From a virus, in IMG/VR virus record IMGVR_UViG_3300044610_000470, positions 1 through 37,900 of that record: a stretch of DNA of 37,900 nucleotides, one strand, 5' to 3'. This document shows positions 6,771 through 12,939 of the stretch, piece after piece (position 1 is the stretch's first letter; each line of letters opens with the position of its first letter). The notes under the pieces are model-generated. The model had not been told where the DNA came from and made no database searches. It saw only the letters and a list, made by a program, of their open reading frames with translations. The translations under genes and the position numbers were made by a program.

Positions 6771-8764
6771 CACTCTTGAAAGGGGCGGGCAGCGTCGAGG
6801 CGGAAGAGTTGGCGACGGAGCGGATTCGGGTGGATGGTGGGACGCAGATGCGCGCCGGGTTGAATGCGCAGACGCTGGCCGAGTACAAAGAATCGTGGTT
6901 GGCAGGGGCGCGCTTCCCGGCGGTGGTGGTGTACTTTGATGGAACCGAGTATTGGTTGGGTGATGGGTTTCATCGGGTGGCGTCGCACAAGGAGGCGTTT
7001 GGGGCGTTGGCAGAGAAGCCAGGGATCGCCTGTGAGGTGCGAGCAGGGACGCGGCGGGATGCGGTTCTGCACGCGGTGGGGGCCAATGCAGAGCATGGGC
7101 TGCGGCGGACGGATGACGATAAGCAGCGGGCGGTTGATGCGCTTCTGCGTGATGAGGAGTGGGGGCAGTGGGCAGACCGGGAGATCGCCCGGCGGTGCAA
7201 TGTGTCGCCGACGTTTGTGGGGAAGCGGCGGGCGGCGCTGGGCCAGGCCGAGCCAGCGACCGAGCGGACGTATGTGACCCGGCATGGAACGGTGGCGACG
7301 ATGGCGGTCGAAAATATCGGCAGTCGGCAGCCGTTGACGGTGGAAGAGGTGAAGGCGTTGATCCTCTCTTCGGTGCCGGCAGAGGCAAAGGTGGGGCCGT
7401 GGTTGCGGGTTCATCAAGCGATGATTCATTATCGGGGGCTGGTGCCGGCAGGGCGGGATTTGCAGATCAAGGTGTTTTCGGTGGCGATGACGAATTTGCT
7501 GGCAGAGACGGAGGCAAAGGCGCAGGCGGACGATAAGCGGGAAGAGCGGATCGACAAGCTTCGGTCTTGGTTGATGGGAAAGGGCTGGGCTTTTTCGATT
7601 GGTGCTGGGCCAAAGCGTTCGGGGGTTTATCGCAATGGCCATTCGTTTTACTGGGACGATGATGGCTCTGATGAACATTGGGCGGCGCTTAGGGATGCGC
7701 AGGCAATCCAGGTGGCGGCGCAAAAGCCACAGAATGAGCCAGGAACGCACGAAACAGCCGAGACTGGCGTGATTGCGCCTGAAAGCGAGGAGACGGGGCA
7801 AAATGAGACGGTTGCGTCGGTTGGGGAGGAAGCGGCGGGGCCGCGGGAAATCACGGAAGAGTTGGACGCTGCGATCCGGCGGGCGGTTTGTGCGCATGTG
7901 GGGGATCGGGCGAAGTGGGAGGCGTTGGCGGCGACCGGGGCCGATCATGGAGAAATTGCGGATCTACTGAAAGAGTGTATCAATTCGACGGGCGGGGGAG
8001 GCGGGCCGGGGCTTCATTATATTCAAGTTAAGCGTGGGCCATTTGTAACTATTTTTGAAAAGCCGGGTGGGCCGGTATTGCATCATTTGTTTGCTGGTCG
8101 TCTTGTGGATGCCGTGCGTAAGGCGTGGGGGATTCCGCTGGGGCGGCGCCGGGATGCGCCTAATGCGATTACTTCGGTGCAGGCGGTGGAGTTGGTTTGG
8201 GCGGCGCTGGATGCGGAGCATTTTAGGGCGCCGATTTTGCCGGGGAAGATTCAGTTTCTAAAGACGGCGCCGATGGCGGTGTATAAGCAGTTTATTCGAC
8301 CTGGCGAGACGGTGACGGATGAAACGCTGTTGATGGCGCTGGGGAAGGTTGAAGCGAGTTTGGAACAGGCGATGGGCAACTGCGACCACGCCCAGAGTGA
8401 TCGTGATGATTTTTGCTCGCGCTGTGGGCAAATGGCAAAGCCATTTGCCCACAGCGCGGCAGCGGCGCCCAATGAGCCTGTGACTGTCCATGTGGACAGT
8501 GAGGGGGCGGGTAGGGCGCCAATGGCGGCTTATCGCTCTTCTCTGGATAGGGGACTCAATGGGACGGCGCCAGAAAGGGCGTTTGTGGCGCAGATGGTGC
8601 ATAAGACGCTCTCGATGCTGTTGGAGGCTGAACTGGAAGCGTATAGCAAGCTGACAGGGCGGCATACGGATGTGTTGCCGGTGCGGCGGGGGTTGGAGGC
8701 GATGCGGGAAGAGTTGACGGCGTTGCTCAATGTTTTGCAGCCGAGTCAGGAGCCGAAACCATGA
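6764..8764 (+). CDS. parB: Large ParB-like protein with extended C-terminus
   Basis: 666 residues from the ATG after GGGAGG, overlapping the parA stop by 7 bases. Residues about 18-110 are a ParB/Srx-like N-domain with DGFHRVASH at the place of the GxxR box. An HTH follows at about 136-158 (ADREIARRCNVSPTFVGKRR). The remaining 500 residues exceed normal ParB (about 300). They include a long helical region, a Gly-rich segment near 410 and a possible zinc site near 540-555 (CDH, then CSRC). The section around 573 is encoded by the 18-bp palindrome, and a perfect 19-bp hairpin lies just before it. The N-terminal assignment is fairly firm; the C-terminal role is unknown. Confidence 0.75.
   Translation: MLALLKGAGSVEAEELATERIRVDGGTQMRAGLNAQTLAEYKESWLAGARFPAVVVYFDGTEYWLGDGFHRVASHKEAFGALAEKPGIACEVRAGTRRDAVLHAVGANAEHGLRRTDDDKQRAVDALLRDEEWGQWADREIARRCNVSPTFVGKRRAALGQAEPATERTYVTRHGTVATMAVENIGSRQPLTVEEVKALILSSVPAEAKVGPWLRVHQAMIHYRGLVPAGRDLQIKVFSVAMTNLLAETEAKAQADDKREERIDKLRSWLMGKGWAFSIGAGPKRSGVYRNGHSFYWDDDGSDEHWAALRDAQAIQVAAQKPQNEPGTHETAETGVIAPESEETGQNETVASVGEEAAGPREITEELDAAIRRAVCAHVGDRAKWEALAATGADHGEIADLLKECINSTGGGGGPGLHYIQVKRGPFVTIFEKPGGPVLHHLFAGRLVDAVRKAWGIPLGRRRDAPNAITSVQAVELVWAALDAEHFRAPILPGKIQFLKTAPMAVYKQFIRPGETVTDETLLMALGKVEASLEQAMGNCDHAQSDRDDFCSRCGQMAKPFAHSAAAAPNEPVTVHVDSEGAGRAPMAAYRSSLDRGLNGTAPERAFVAQMVHKTLSMLLEAELEAYSKLTGRHTDVLPVRRGLEAMREELTALLNVLQPSQEPKP
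8418..8458. repeat. Perfect 19-bp hairpin inside parB
   Basis: Arms 8418-8436 (CGCGCTGTGGGCAAATGGC) and 8440-8458 are exact complements around the loop AAA. It lies in coding sequence just after the CSRC codons. There is no T-tract. Candidate protein site, attenuator or inserted palindrome. Confidence 0.7.
8483..8500. repeat. Dispersed 18-bp palindrome, copy 1 (in parB)
   Basis: ACTGTCCATGTGGACAGT: 8-bp arms around TG. Identical to 33736-33753, with 24 bp of shared context (one G/T on each side onwards), and to 12835-12852 in reverse orientation; 24154-24171 differs at two positions. Candidate parS-like site for the adjacent ParAB. Confidence 0.75.
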
Positions 8765-9108
8765 GTGAGATCAAGGAGTTGATTGCAGCCGATATTAAGC
8801 GGCTGGGGTTTGGGGCGTGGGCTAAGGCGGTGTTGGCGGCGGGCCGGACGCGTGGGCTGGTTCTGGACGAAGCGAGCCGGGGGGCGTTGGAGATGGCGCT
8901 GGAATGGCATCAATTTACGGTTGGCTGGGTGGCCGAGCGGCGGCGGAAAGGGTTGGCGGCTCATCATTGTGCGCTGGCGGTGGCGATGGCTTCGGCTGAT
9001 TATCAACAGCAGACGTGGGATTATTATTTGCGCCAGGCGCACTGGCATTTGCGAGACGTGTTTGAGCGTGAGATGGTGGCGGCGCGGTGGTTAAGTCGCG
9101 ATTCTTAA
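8761..9108 (+). CDS. Small helical unknown protein, last of the early operon
   Basis: 115 residues, predicted almost wholly helical with many Ala, Trp and His (ALEMALEWHQFTVGWVAERR, QQTWDYYLRQAHWHLRDVFE). The ATG overlaps the parB stop (ATGA). It is followed by a hairpin and then a strong terminator, so it closes the operon. No family recognised. Confidence 0.6.
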   Translation: MSEIKELIAADIKRLGFGAWAKAVLAAGRTRGLVLDEASRGALEMALEWHQFTVGWVAERRRKGLAAHHCALAVAMASADYQQQTWDYYLRQAHWHLRDVFEREMVAARWLSRDS

Positions 9109-9120
9109 GGGTAAGGGGAT

Positions 9121-9149
9121 GGGTCAAAATGTCTACAGCATTTTGACCC
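9121..9149 (+). terminator. Hairpin after early operon
   Basis: GGGTCAAAATG (9121-9131) and CATTTTGACCC (9139-9149), perfect 11-bp stem with a 7-base loop, 12 bases after the stop of the preceding gene. There is no T-tract behind it, so it may stabilise the mRNA 3' end rather than terminate. The 80 bases between it and the next terminator show no gene. Confidence 0.5.
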
Positions 9150-9228
9150 GTGGCGAACGCTGAAAGGTTACAAGGCCAGCACAGCGCAACCGGCGATGAT
9201 CATATCATTGGCCGGGGCGAGATGCAAG

Positions 9229-9278
9229 GACGCCTTTCAGCATGAATTATTTTCATGGCTGGGGGGCGTCTTTTTTTT
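9229..9278 (+). terminator. Strong rho-independent terminator
   Basis: GACGCC (9229-9234) pairs with GGCGTC (9265-9270). Inner pairing CAGC/GCTG and ATGAA/TTCAT extends the stem, and eight T residues follow (9271-9278). It separates the early operon from the membrane-protein cassette. Confidence 0.85.
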
Positions 9279-9310
9279 GCCCTTCAGCCTTGTGGAAAGG
9301 CAGGAGAGTG

Positions 9311-9616
9311 ATGGTTACGGCTTTGGTGTATGTGATACCGGTTGATCCGGTGGCGGTGGTGGTGAAGGCGCTTTTGCTGGCGCTGGTGATGACGGGGCTG
9401 GTGTTCGGTGGGCGGGCCGGTGTTGTCGCTGCTGGCCTGTCCATCATTCTGATTGTCGGGGCCATCCGTCACCCGGAGATTGCACCCAGCGGCCAACAGT
9501 TAGAAGGGACGCAGGAGGAACAGTTGCAAATCATTATGCTGATGGTTGCCTTGATTCTCTTTCCCCGCTTGGCCTGGTGGTGGCTGTGTGGGCTTTTCAG
9601 AAGGGGCGGACGATGA
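9311..9616 (+). CDS. Small membrane protein (three segments), cassette gene 1
   Basis: 101 residues from the ATG with CAGGAG eight bases before it; an upstream in-frame ATG inside the terminator is unlikely. Hydrophobic segments at about residues 14-32, 35-52 and 76-96, and an Arg-rich end (FRRGGR), suggest an inner-membrane protein with its C-terminus inside. It starts a series of overlapping small genes. No family recognised. Confidence 0.6.
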   Translation: MVTALVYVIPVDPVAVVVKALLLALVMTGLVFGGRAGVVAAGLSIILIVGAIRHPEIAPSGQQLEGTQEEQLQIIMLMVALILFPRLAWWWLCGLFRRGGR

Positions 9617-9789
9617 TTGTCACCATCTCAACACAACAGCGCTTTGTCTACGTGGCCGGCAACGCCCACCAGTTGACCAGGCAGGGATGCAATCGGGTGT
9701 TGTCCTGGCTGTTCAGTAACGCCGAATTGGTACGGGGTTGGGCGGATGTTGGCGAGTATGTTTTCAAGCTATCGGAGGTGCAACCGTGA
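9613..9789 (+). CDS. Small soluble unknown protein, cassette gene 2
   Basis: 58 residues, start ATGA-overlapping the preceding stop. Composition is mixed beta/alpha (MIVTISTQQRFVYVAG, then a helix NRVLSWLFSNAELVRGW and a closing strand). The only cassette member of its size without a membrane segment. Function unknown. Confidence 0.5.
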   Translation: MIVTISTQQRFVYVAGNAHQLTRQGCNRVLSWLFSNAELVRGWADVGEYVFKLSEVQP

Positions 9790-10115
9790 GAGATACATTT
9801 GAAGGTTGTGTAGTGGCGCTGATGGGGTTGGCGTTCGTGGCCGTTCTTCTTCTGACTGGCGGCGCGGTTATCAGCCGTTCCGTTGCTGACTGGCGACACG
9901 CCGGGGCAATGGTGCAGGTAGCTGAACAGGAGACGGAACAGACCCGCATTGAATGGACGGCGCGCACGGAGATCGCCCGCATTGAAGCCGATGCCACCAA
10001 GAAGACAAGCTTTGCTTTCGTCGCCTTTTACCTGGTGCGCTATGGCGTTTGGGTTGCCTCCGGGCTGATGGTTTTGGCCGTGGGCCTGTGGGTGTGGGGC
10101 AAGGTGCGACCATGA
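9786..10115 (+). CDS. Small membrane protein with coiled-coil, cassette gene 3
   Basis: 109 residues from a GTG that overlaps the preceding TGA, with GGAGG six bases upstream. The hydrophobic segment at about 8-28 is followed by a charged helix rich in Glu, Arg and Ile (about 38-66, coiled-coil-like) and a second membrane segment at about 78-102. This is a hairpin topology with a helical periplasmic or cytoplasmic loop. The layout loosely resembles small phage spanin- or holin-like proteins, but no family is recognised. Confidence 0.55.
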   Translation: MRDTFEGCVVALMGLAFVAVLLLTGGAVISRSVADWRHAGAMVQVAEQETEQTRIEWTARTEIARIEADATKKTSFAFVAFYLVRYGVWVASGLMVLAVGLWVWGKVRP

Positions 10116-10498
10116 ACATGATTGATAGATTGAAGACGCCACCAATGGCCGTTGGTTTGTTCGTGGCCGGTTTGCTGCTGTTTGCTGTGGTGGGCATTGC
10201 CCGCAAGGCAACGGGGGCCATTGACCAGGGCAGCGTGGCACGGGCCGCACAGAGTAACGTGGCCGGCGCGGTGGTGCAACCAGTCAACCGCCGACCCACG
10301 ATTCCCGCCATTGGTGATGTAGAGGTTGACAACTTCGGCTATCGGTTCGTGTGGTTGGGGCGGGCCTGGTTGTCATGCCGCCACCTTGACCCGGTGACAC
10401 TGGTCTATGATACCGCCAACGTTGACCCGGCTATCACCGACTGGTCACGGCTGGCGACGGATGAAAAGCGCAACATGGCGGGGGTGTGCTATGAATAG
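10112..10498 (+). CDS. Single-pass membrane protein, cassette gene 4
   Basis: 128 residues, ATGA overlap with the gene before. One membrane segment at about residues 12-30 is followed by an approximately 95-residue soluble domain with Trp- and Tyr-rich strands (FGYRFVWLGRAWLSC). Type II-like anchor with an extracytoplasmic domain is likely. Function unknown. Confidence 0.55.
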   Translation: MNMIDRLKTPPMAVGLFVAGLLLFAVVGIARKATGAIDQGSVARAAQSNVAGAVVQPVNRRPTIPAIGDVEVDNFGYRFVWLGRAWLSCRHLDPVTLVYDTANVDPAITDWSRLATDEKRNMAGVCYE

Positions 10499-10667
10499 AT
10501 TTACGGTCATGCTGGGCGCGCTGGCGCTGGCGTTCGTCTCTGGGTGGTTATTCTCCAACGAAGTGCCGGCGCCCTCATTCGATAACGTTGCGTTGGCGAT
10601 GTGGATCGCCTGTGGTGGGGTGGCTGTCATTAGTGCGCTTATGGTGAGTGCAGGGGGTAGGGGATGA
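10491..10667 (+). CDS. 58-residue membrane protein, cassette gene 5
   Basis: Starts at an ATG inside the previous stop region (8-base overlap) and ends in an ATGA overlap. Two hydrophobic segments, about residues 5-20 and 33-52, with an acidic turn between. Too short for confident family placement; coupling to both neighbours supports it as a real gene. Confidence 0.5.
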   Translation: MNRFTVMLGALALAFVSGWLFSNEVPAPSFDNVALAMWIACGGVAVISALMVSAGGRG

Positions 10668-11140
10668 ACAACAACACAATCACGCTAGAGGAACAGGAAG
10701 AGGCAGGATACCGCCGACCTTCACAGAAGTTTGTCCCGGCTGGCCCTGTGCGTCGTGACTTGCCACTGATGCCAATCAACGCCAACGTCAACCATACCAT
10801 TGATGCCGCGCCCGTCGCGACACAGCATGTAGAGATGAAGACAAGCGCGGTAGATCGGGCGCTGGGCTTTCTCATTGCGTCCGTGCCGTTGTATGGCGGG
10901 TTTGCGCTGTTGGTGCTGCTGGTGTCTGTCTTCTTTGCCGGGGTTCCGTTCCTGTCCTTGCCCGCGCTGGTTATCTTCTGGCTGTCCTTTGTGGCGGCCT
11001 GGGTGGTGGGCTATTGCTATACGTTGAGTGTTTCGGCGGAAGGGGTAAGCCACTACGAAGCGCGCCAGAAGTGGGACGTAATCAAGGAAGAACAGCGGCG
11101 GCGCTGGGCGCACTATGAGCGATTGACCGGGGGTGAATAG
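10664..11140 (+). CDS. Membrane protein with two central segments, cassette gene 6
   Basis: 158 residues. A soluble N-terminal part of about 60 residues is rich in Glu, Pro and Asn. Two membrane segments at about 68-92 and 98-124 follow, then a charged C-terminal helix (about 128-155). Both ends are predicted cytoplasmic. ATGA overlap with the preceding gene; the next gene starts directly after the stop. Function unknown. Confidence 0.55.
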   Translation: MNNNTITLEEQEEAGYRRPSQKFVPAGPVRRDLPLMPINANVNHTIDAAPVATQHVEMKTSAVDRALGFLIASVPLYGGFALLVLLVSVFFAGVPFLSLPALVIFWLSFVAAWVVGYCYTLSVSAEGVSHYEARQKWDVIKEEQRRRWAHYERLTGGE

Positions 11141-11338
11141 ATGGACGCCTACACGCTCATGCTCATTGCCACTGTTGCGCACCTGTGTAAGCCGCCGTTT
11201 CGCCGTAGGGCGTCGGTGATGGCCGGCAATCCTTTGGTGGGCATTGGGGCGGCGCTAATCTTCCTGGTGCTGTCCCTGATCAACCTGGGGGCCATCGTGC
11301 TGGCTGTAATCATGACAGGAGTAGATTTATGGAACTGA
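11141..11338 (+). CDS. 65-residue membrane protein, cassette gene 7
   Basis: Begins immediately after the previous stop (TAGATG). One weak hydrophobic stretch near the start (MLIATVAHLC), a basic loop (KPPFRRRAS) and a strong membrane segment at about 34-60. It overlaps the next gene by 10 bases. Function unknown. Confidence 0.5.
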   Translation: MDAYTLMLIATVAHLCKPPFRRRASVMAGNPLVGIGAALIFLVLSLINLGAIVLAVIMTGVDLWN

Positions 11339-11850
11339 CAACACTCATTGAACGAACGCAGACGATTCGTGAGGCGCTACCAGTCCCGAATGTGAAACAA
11401 CGGTTGGCGGCGGCGGCGCAAGAATTGTCTTTGGCCGGTTATAACCAAAGTCGAGTTGAGATTCTACAAGAATCTGTCTTGCACTTCACCACAACGCTTT
11501 TCGCTGTTGACCAGTCGGGAAGGTTGGAAAATGTGGATCACCGCACGCACAGAATTTTAATCCCAGCGCCGTGGGGATCGTCGGGCTGGAATTGCTGGAA
11601 TATGCGCCGATGGGAAGCGACAATCTTGCGAAAAACGCTAATTGTCCGTTGCCAAATGAATCGAATTAAGCCGCTTCTCGACTTTGGCGGCGGGCAATGG
11701 TTTTTGAATTTTACCGATTATGGCCGGCTGGATTTAGCGCTCATGTACTGGAAGACCAACCCAATTACGCTCAAGGATTGGCACTTACACGCCGATCTGA
11801 TGCGCCAACAAGCGCGTGACCGAATGGACAAATTACGGGGCCGTGGGTAG
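11329..11850 (+). CDS. Soluble unknown protein, cassette gene 8
   Basis: 173 residues with no membrane segment. AGGAG lies 8 bases upstream of the ATG. The N-terminal 60 residues look helical, and the rest is rich in Trp and aromatic residues (WGSSGWNCWNMRRW, GGGQWFLNFTDYG). It ends the cassette, and a large inverted repeat starts eight bases after its stop. No family recognised; possibly the cytoplasmic partner of the membrane proteins. Confidence 0.55.
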   Translation: MELTTLIERTQTIREALPVPNVKQRLAAAAQELSLAGYNQSRVEILQESVLHFTTTLFAVDQSGRLENVDHRTHRILIPAPWGSSGWNCWNMRRWEATILRKTLIVRCQMNRIKPLLDFGGGQWFLNFTDYGRLDLALMYWKTNPITLKDWHLHADLMRQQARDRMDKLRGRG

Positions 11851-11857
11851 GCCATAG

Positions 11858-11910
11858 CCGATAGTGTGCGGTGGATGAACAGTGGATGAACACTGGCCGC
11901 ACACTATCGG
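11858..11910. repeat. 14-bp inverted repeat behind the membrane cassette
   Basis: CCGATAGTGTGCGG (11858-11871) and CCGCACACTATCGG (11897-11910) pair perfectly around a 25-base loop. The loop holds a direct repeat TGGATGAACA and an inner CAGTG/CACTG pairing. There is no T-tract. It overlaps the start of the 11-bp array, so it may be a cruciform or mRNA 3' hairpin. Confidence 0.7.
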
Positions 11911-11985
11911 AACAATCAACGAACGGTGTAGCAACAGTGTCTGAACACTAGCTTAACAGTATACCGAACTATGCCGAACAGGTGT
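11876..11985. repeat. 11-bp-phased degenerate repeat array (GAACA units)
   Basis: The tetramer GAAC, or CAAC/TAAC, occurs at 11877, 11888, 11910, 11921, 11932, 11943, 11954, 11966 and 11976. All lie on an 11-bp register (nine periods in 99 bp), and the missing 11899 position reads GCAC. Extended units are about TGAACA-S-T-R-K-N. Because 11 is not a multiple of three and no credible ORF covers it, it looks like a non-coding array of helically phased sites. Confidence 0.6.
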
Positions 11986-12264
11986 GTTGCACGCAACGAC
12001 GGCCACACCACCGCCACCGCTAGAGCATCCAACCGAGCCGCCACACTCGCACGCGCAGCACTTTGCAACATCGTGTGGCCGTCGCTGTCATCGTCAAATT
12101 GTGTTTTCAATTCCAACAATTTGTTTGAATTTCAATCAATCATTCGGGGAAATTGTCGCCCACGTCGCACCACTCCCCTACTCAATTAGGGGGCATCAAT
12201 CATGAATCAGTTAGACATTTCCAACGCCGTTTTCAATACCGCAGATGAGAGTTTGGGGGGGATT

Positions 12265-12813
12265 ATGGAAAAACCTATTTTGTTTTCTACGCAAATGGTT
12301 AAGGCAATTTTGTCAGGCCGAAAAACTCAGACGCGCCGAATTGTTAGAAAGAGAGATGGGTATCATAGATCCGAACTACTATGGGTAAGAGAGACATGGC
12401 TACAAGTGCCAACGTCGGGTGAATTTTGCTATAAGGCAGACGGTGTTTTTTTGGATGGAGCATTGTGGCGCCCGTCCATATATATGCCAAGAAGGGCAAG
12501 TCGAATCACGTTGCGCGTTACCGATTTTAGGATTGAACGATTGCAAGAAATTACAGAGGATGATGCTAAGGCAGAGGGAATTATTGGGTTTAGTGACAAC
12601 TTGGGAAGCAGGCATTCTAACCCTACAACAATCTATCCCGCCTTTCCTGATCGACCTGGTGGCTTCCCAACCGCAAGAGCGGCATTTGAGGCGCTTTGGA
12701 ATTCGATTAATGCAAAGCGAGGTTTTAGTTGGGATATTAACCCTTATGTGTCCGTAATTACGTTCGAGATCGAACGTGTAACGGGGAGTCTGCACAAGCA
12801 CATCGAGGCTTAG
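12265..12813 (+). CDS. Phage ASCH/PUA-like protein
   Basis: 182 residues. It matches a family common in phages, recognised by the opening PILFSTQMVKAILSGRKTQT-RR, then LWVRETW, the IYMPRRASRITLRVTD strand, RLQEITEDDAKAEGI, and a C-terminal ending NPYVSVITFEIERV. The fold is ASCH/PUA-like and presumably binds RNA or nucleotides; some members are annotated as morphogenetic proteins without strong reason. The ATG at 12265 is chosen because the family starts there and GGGGGG lies just upstream; 12202 is an alternative. The gene is clearly more AT-rich than its neighbours, suggesting separate acquisition. Confidence 0.65.
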   Translation: MEKPILFSTQMVKAILSGRKTQTRRIVRKRDGYHRSELLWVRETWLQVPTSGEFCYKADGVFLDGALWRPSIYMPRRASRITLRVTDFRIERLQEITEDDAKAEGIIGFSDNLGSRHSNPTTIYPAFPDRPGGFPTARAAFEALWNSINAKRGFSWDINPYVSVITFEIERVTGSLHKHIEA

Positions 12814-12825
12814 TAGTCTAAGAAT

Positions 12826-12861
12826 AAAAGGGTCACTGTCCACATGGACAGTGACCCTTTT
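12826..12861. terminator. Bidirectional terminator carrying palindrome copy 2
   Basis: 17-bp arms (12826-12842 and 12845-12861) around a CA centre, with AAAA on the left and TTTTTT on the right. It terminates the ASCH gene on the plus strand and transcripts from the right on the minus strand. Its core 12835-12852 is the 18-bp dispersed palindrome in reverse orientation. Confidence 0.85.
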
Positions 12862-12918
12862 TTGTTGGTGAAAACCCGTCACATTTGAGCGTGCTGGCAG
12901 AGGCTTGGCGGGTGTACT
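12827..12918 (-). ncRNA. Candidate short RNA between converging operons
   Basis: On the minus strand an extended -10 (TGTGCTATACT, plus 12925-12935) stands 3' of the receptor-binding gene. A transcript from about 12918 would end at the hairpin 12861-12826 with its T run, about 90 bases, with no credible ORF. No good -35 is visible. The 15 bases around the -10 nearly match a promoter at 35915-35929. Prediction only. Confidence 0.3.
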
Positions 12919-12939
12919 ATGAATAGTATAGCACAGGTG

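Larger units (their letters stand above)
11851..12264. other. 414-base non-coding region
   Basis: It holds the 14-bp inverted repeat and the 11-bp array. A second 12-bp inverted repeat is CGACGGCCACAC (11997-12008) with GTGTGGCCGTCG (12073-12084). An AT-rich stretch follows with CAAATTGT/ACAATTTG pairing (about 12095-12123), and CCCCTA/TAGGGG lies just before an ATG at 12202. Two short ORFs here have no sensible start context and are not called. A structured RNA or a protein-binding centromere-like region are both possible. Confidence 0.5.

Noticed and set aside
11916-12189. Short ORFs on both strands in the non-coding gap
   Set aside because: They cut across the 11-bp array and inverted repeats, and none has an RBS or a sensible composition.
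12400-12882. 160-residue minus-strand frame over the ASCH gene
   Set aside because: Shadow of the ASCH gene and its terminator; the H-V-D-S peptide in it only reflects the palindrome.
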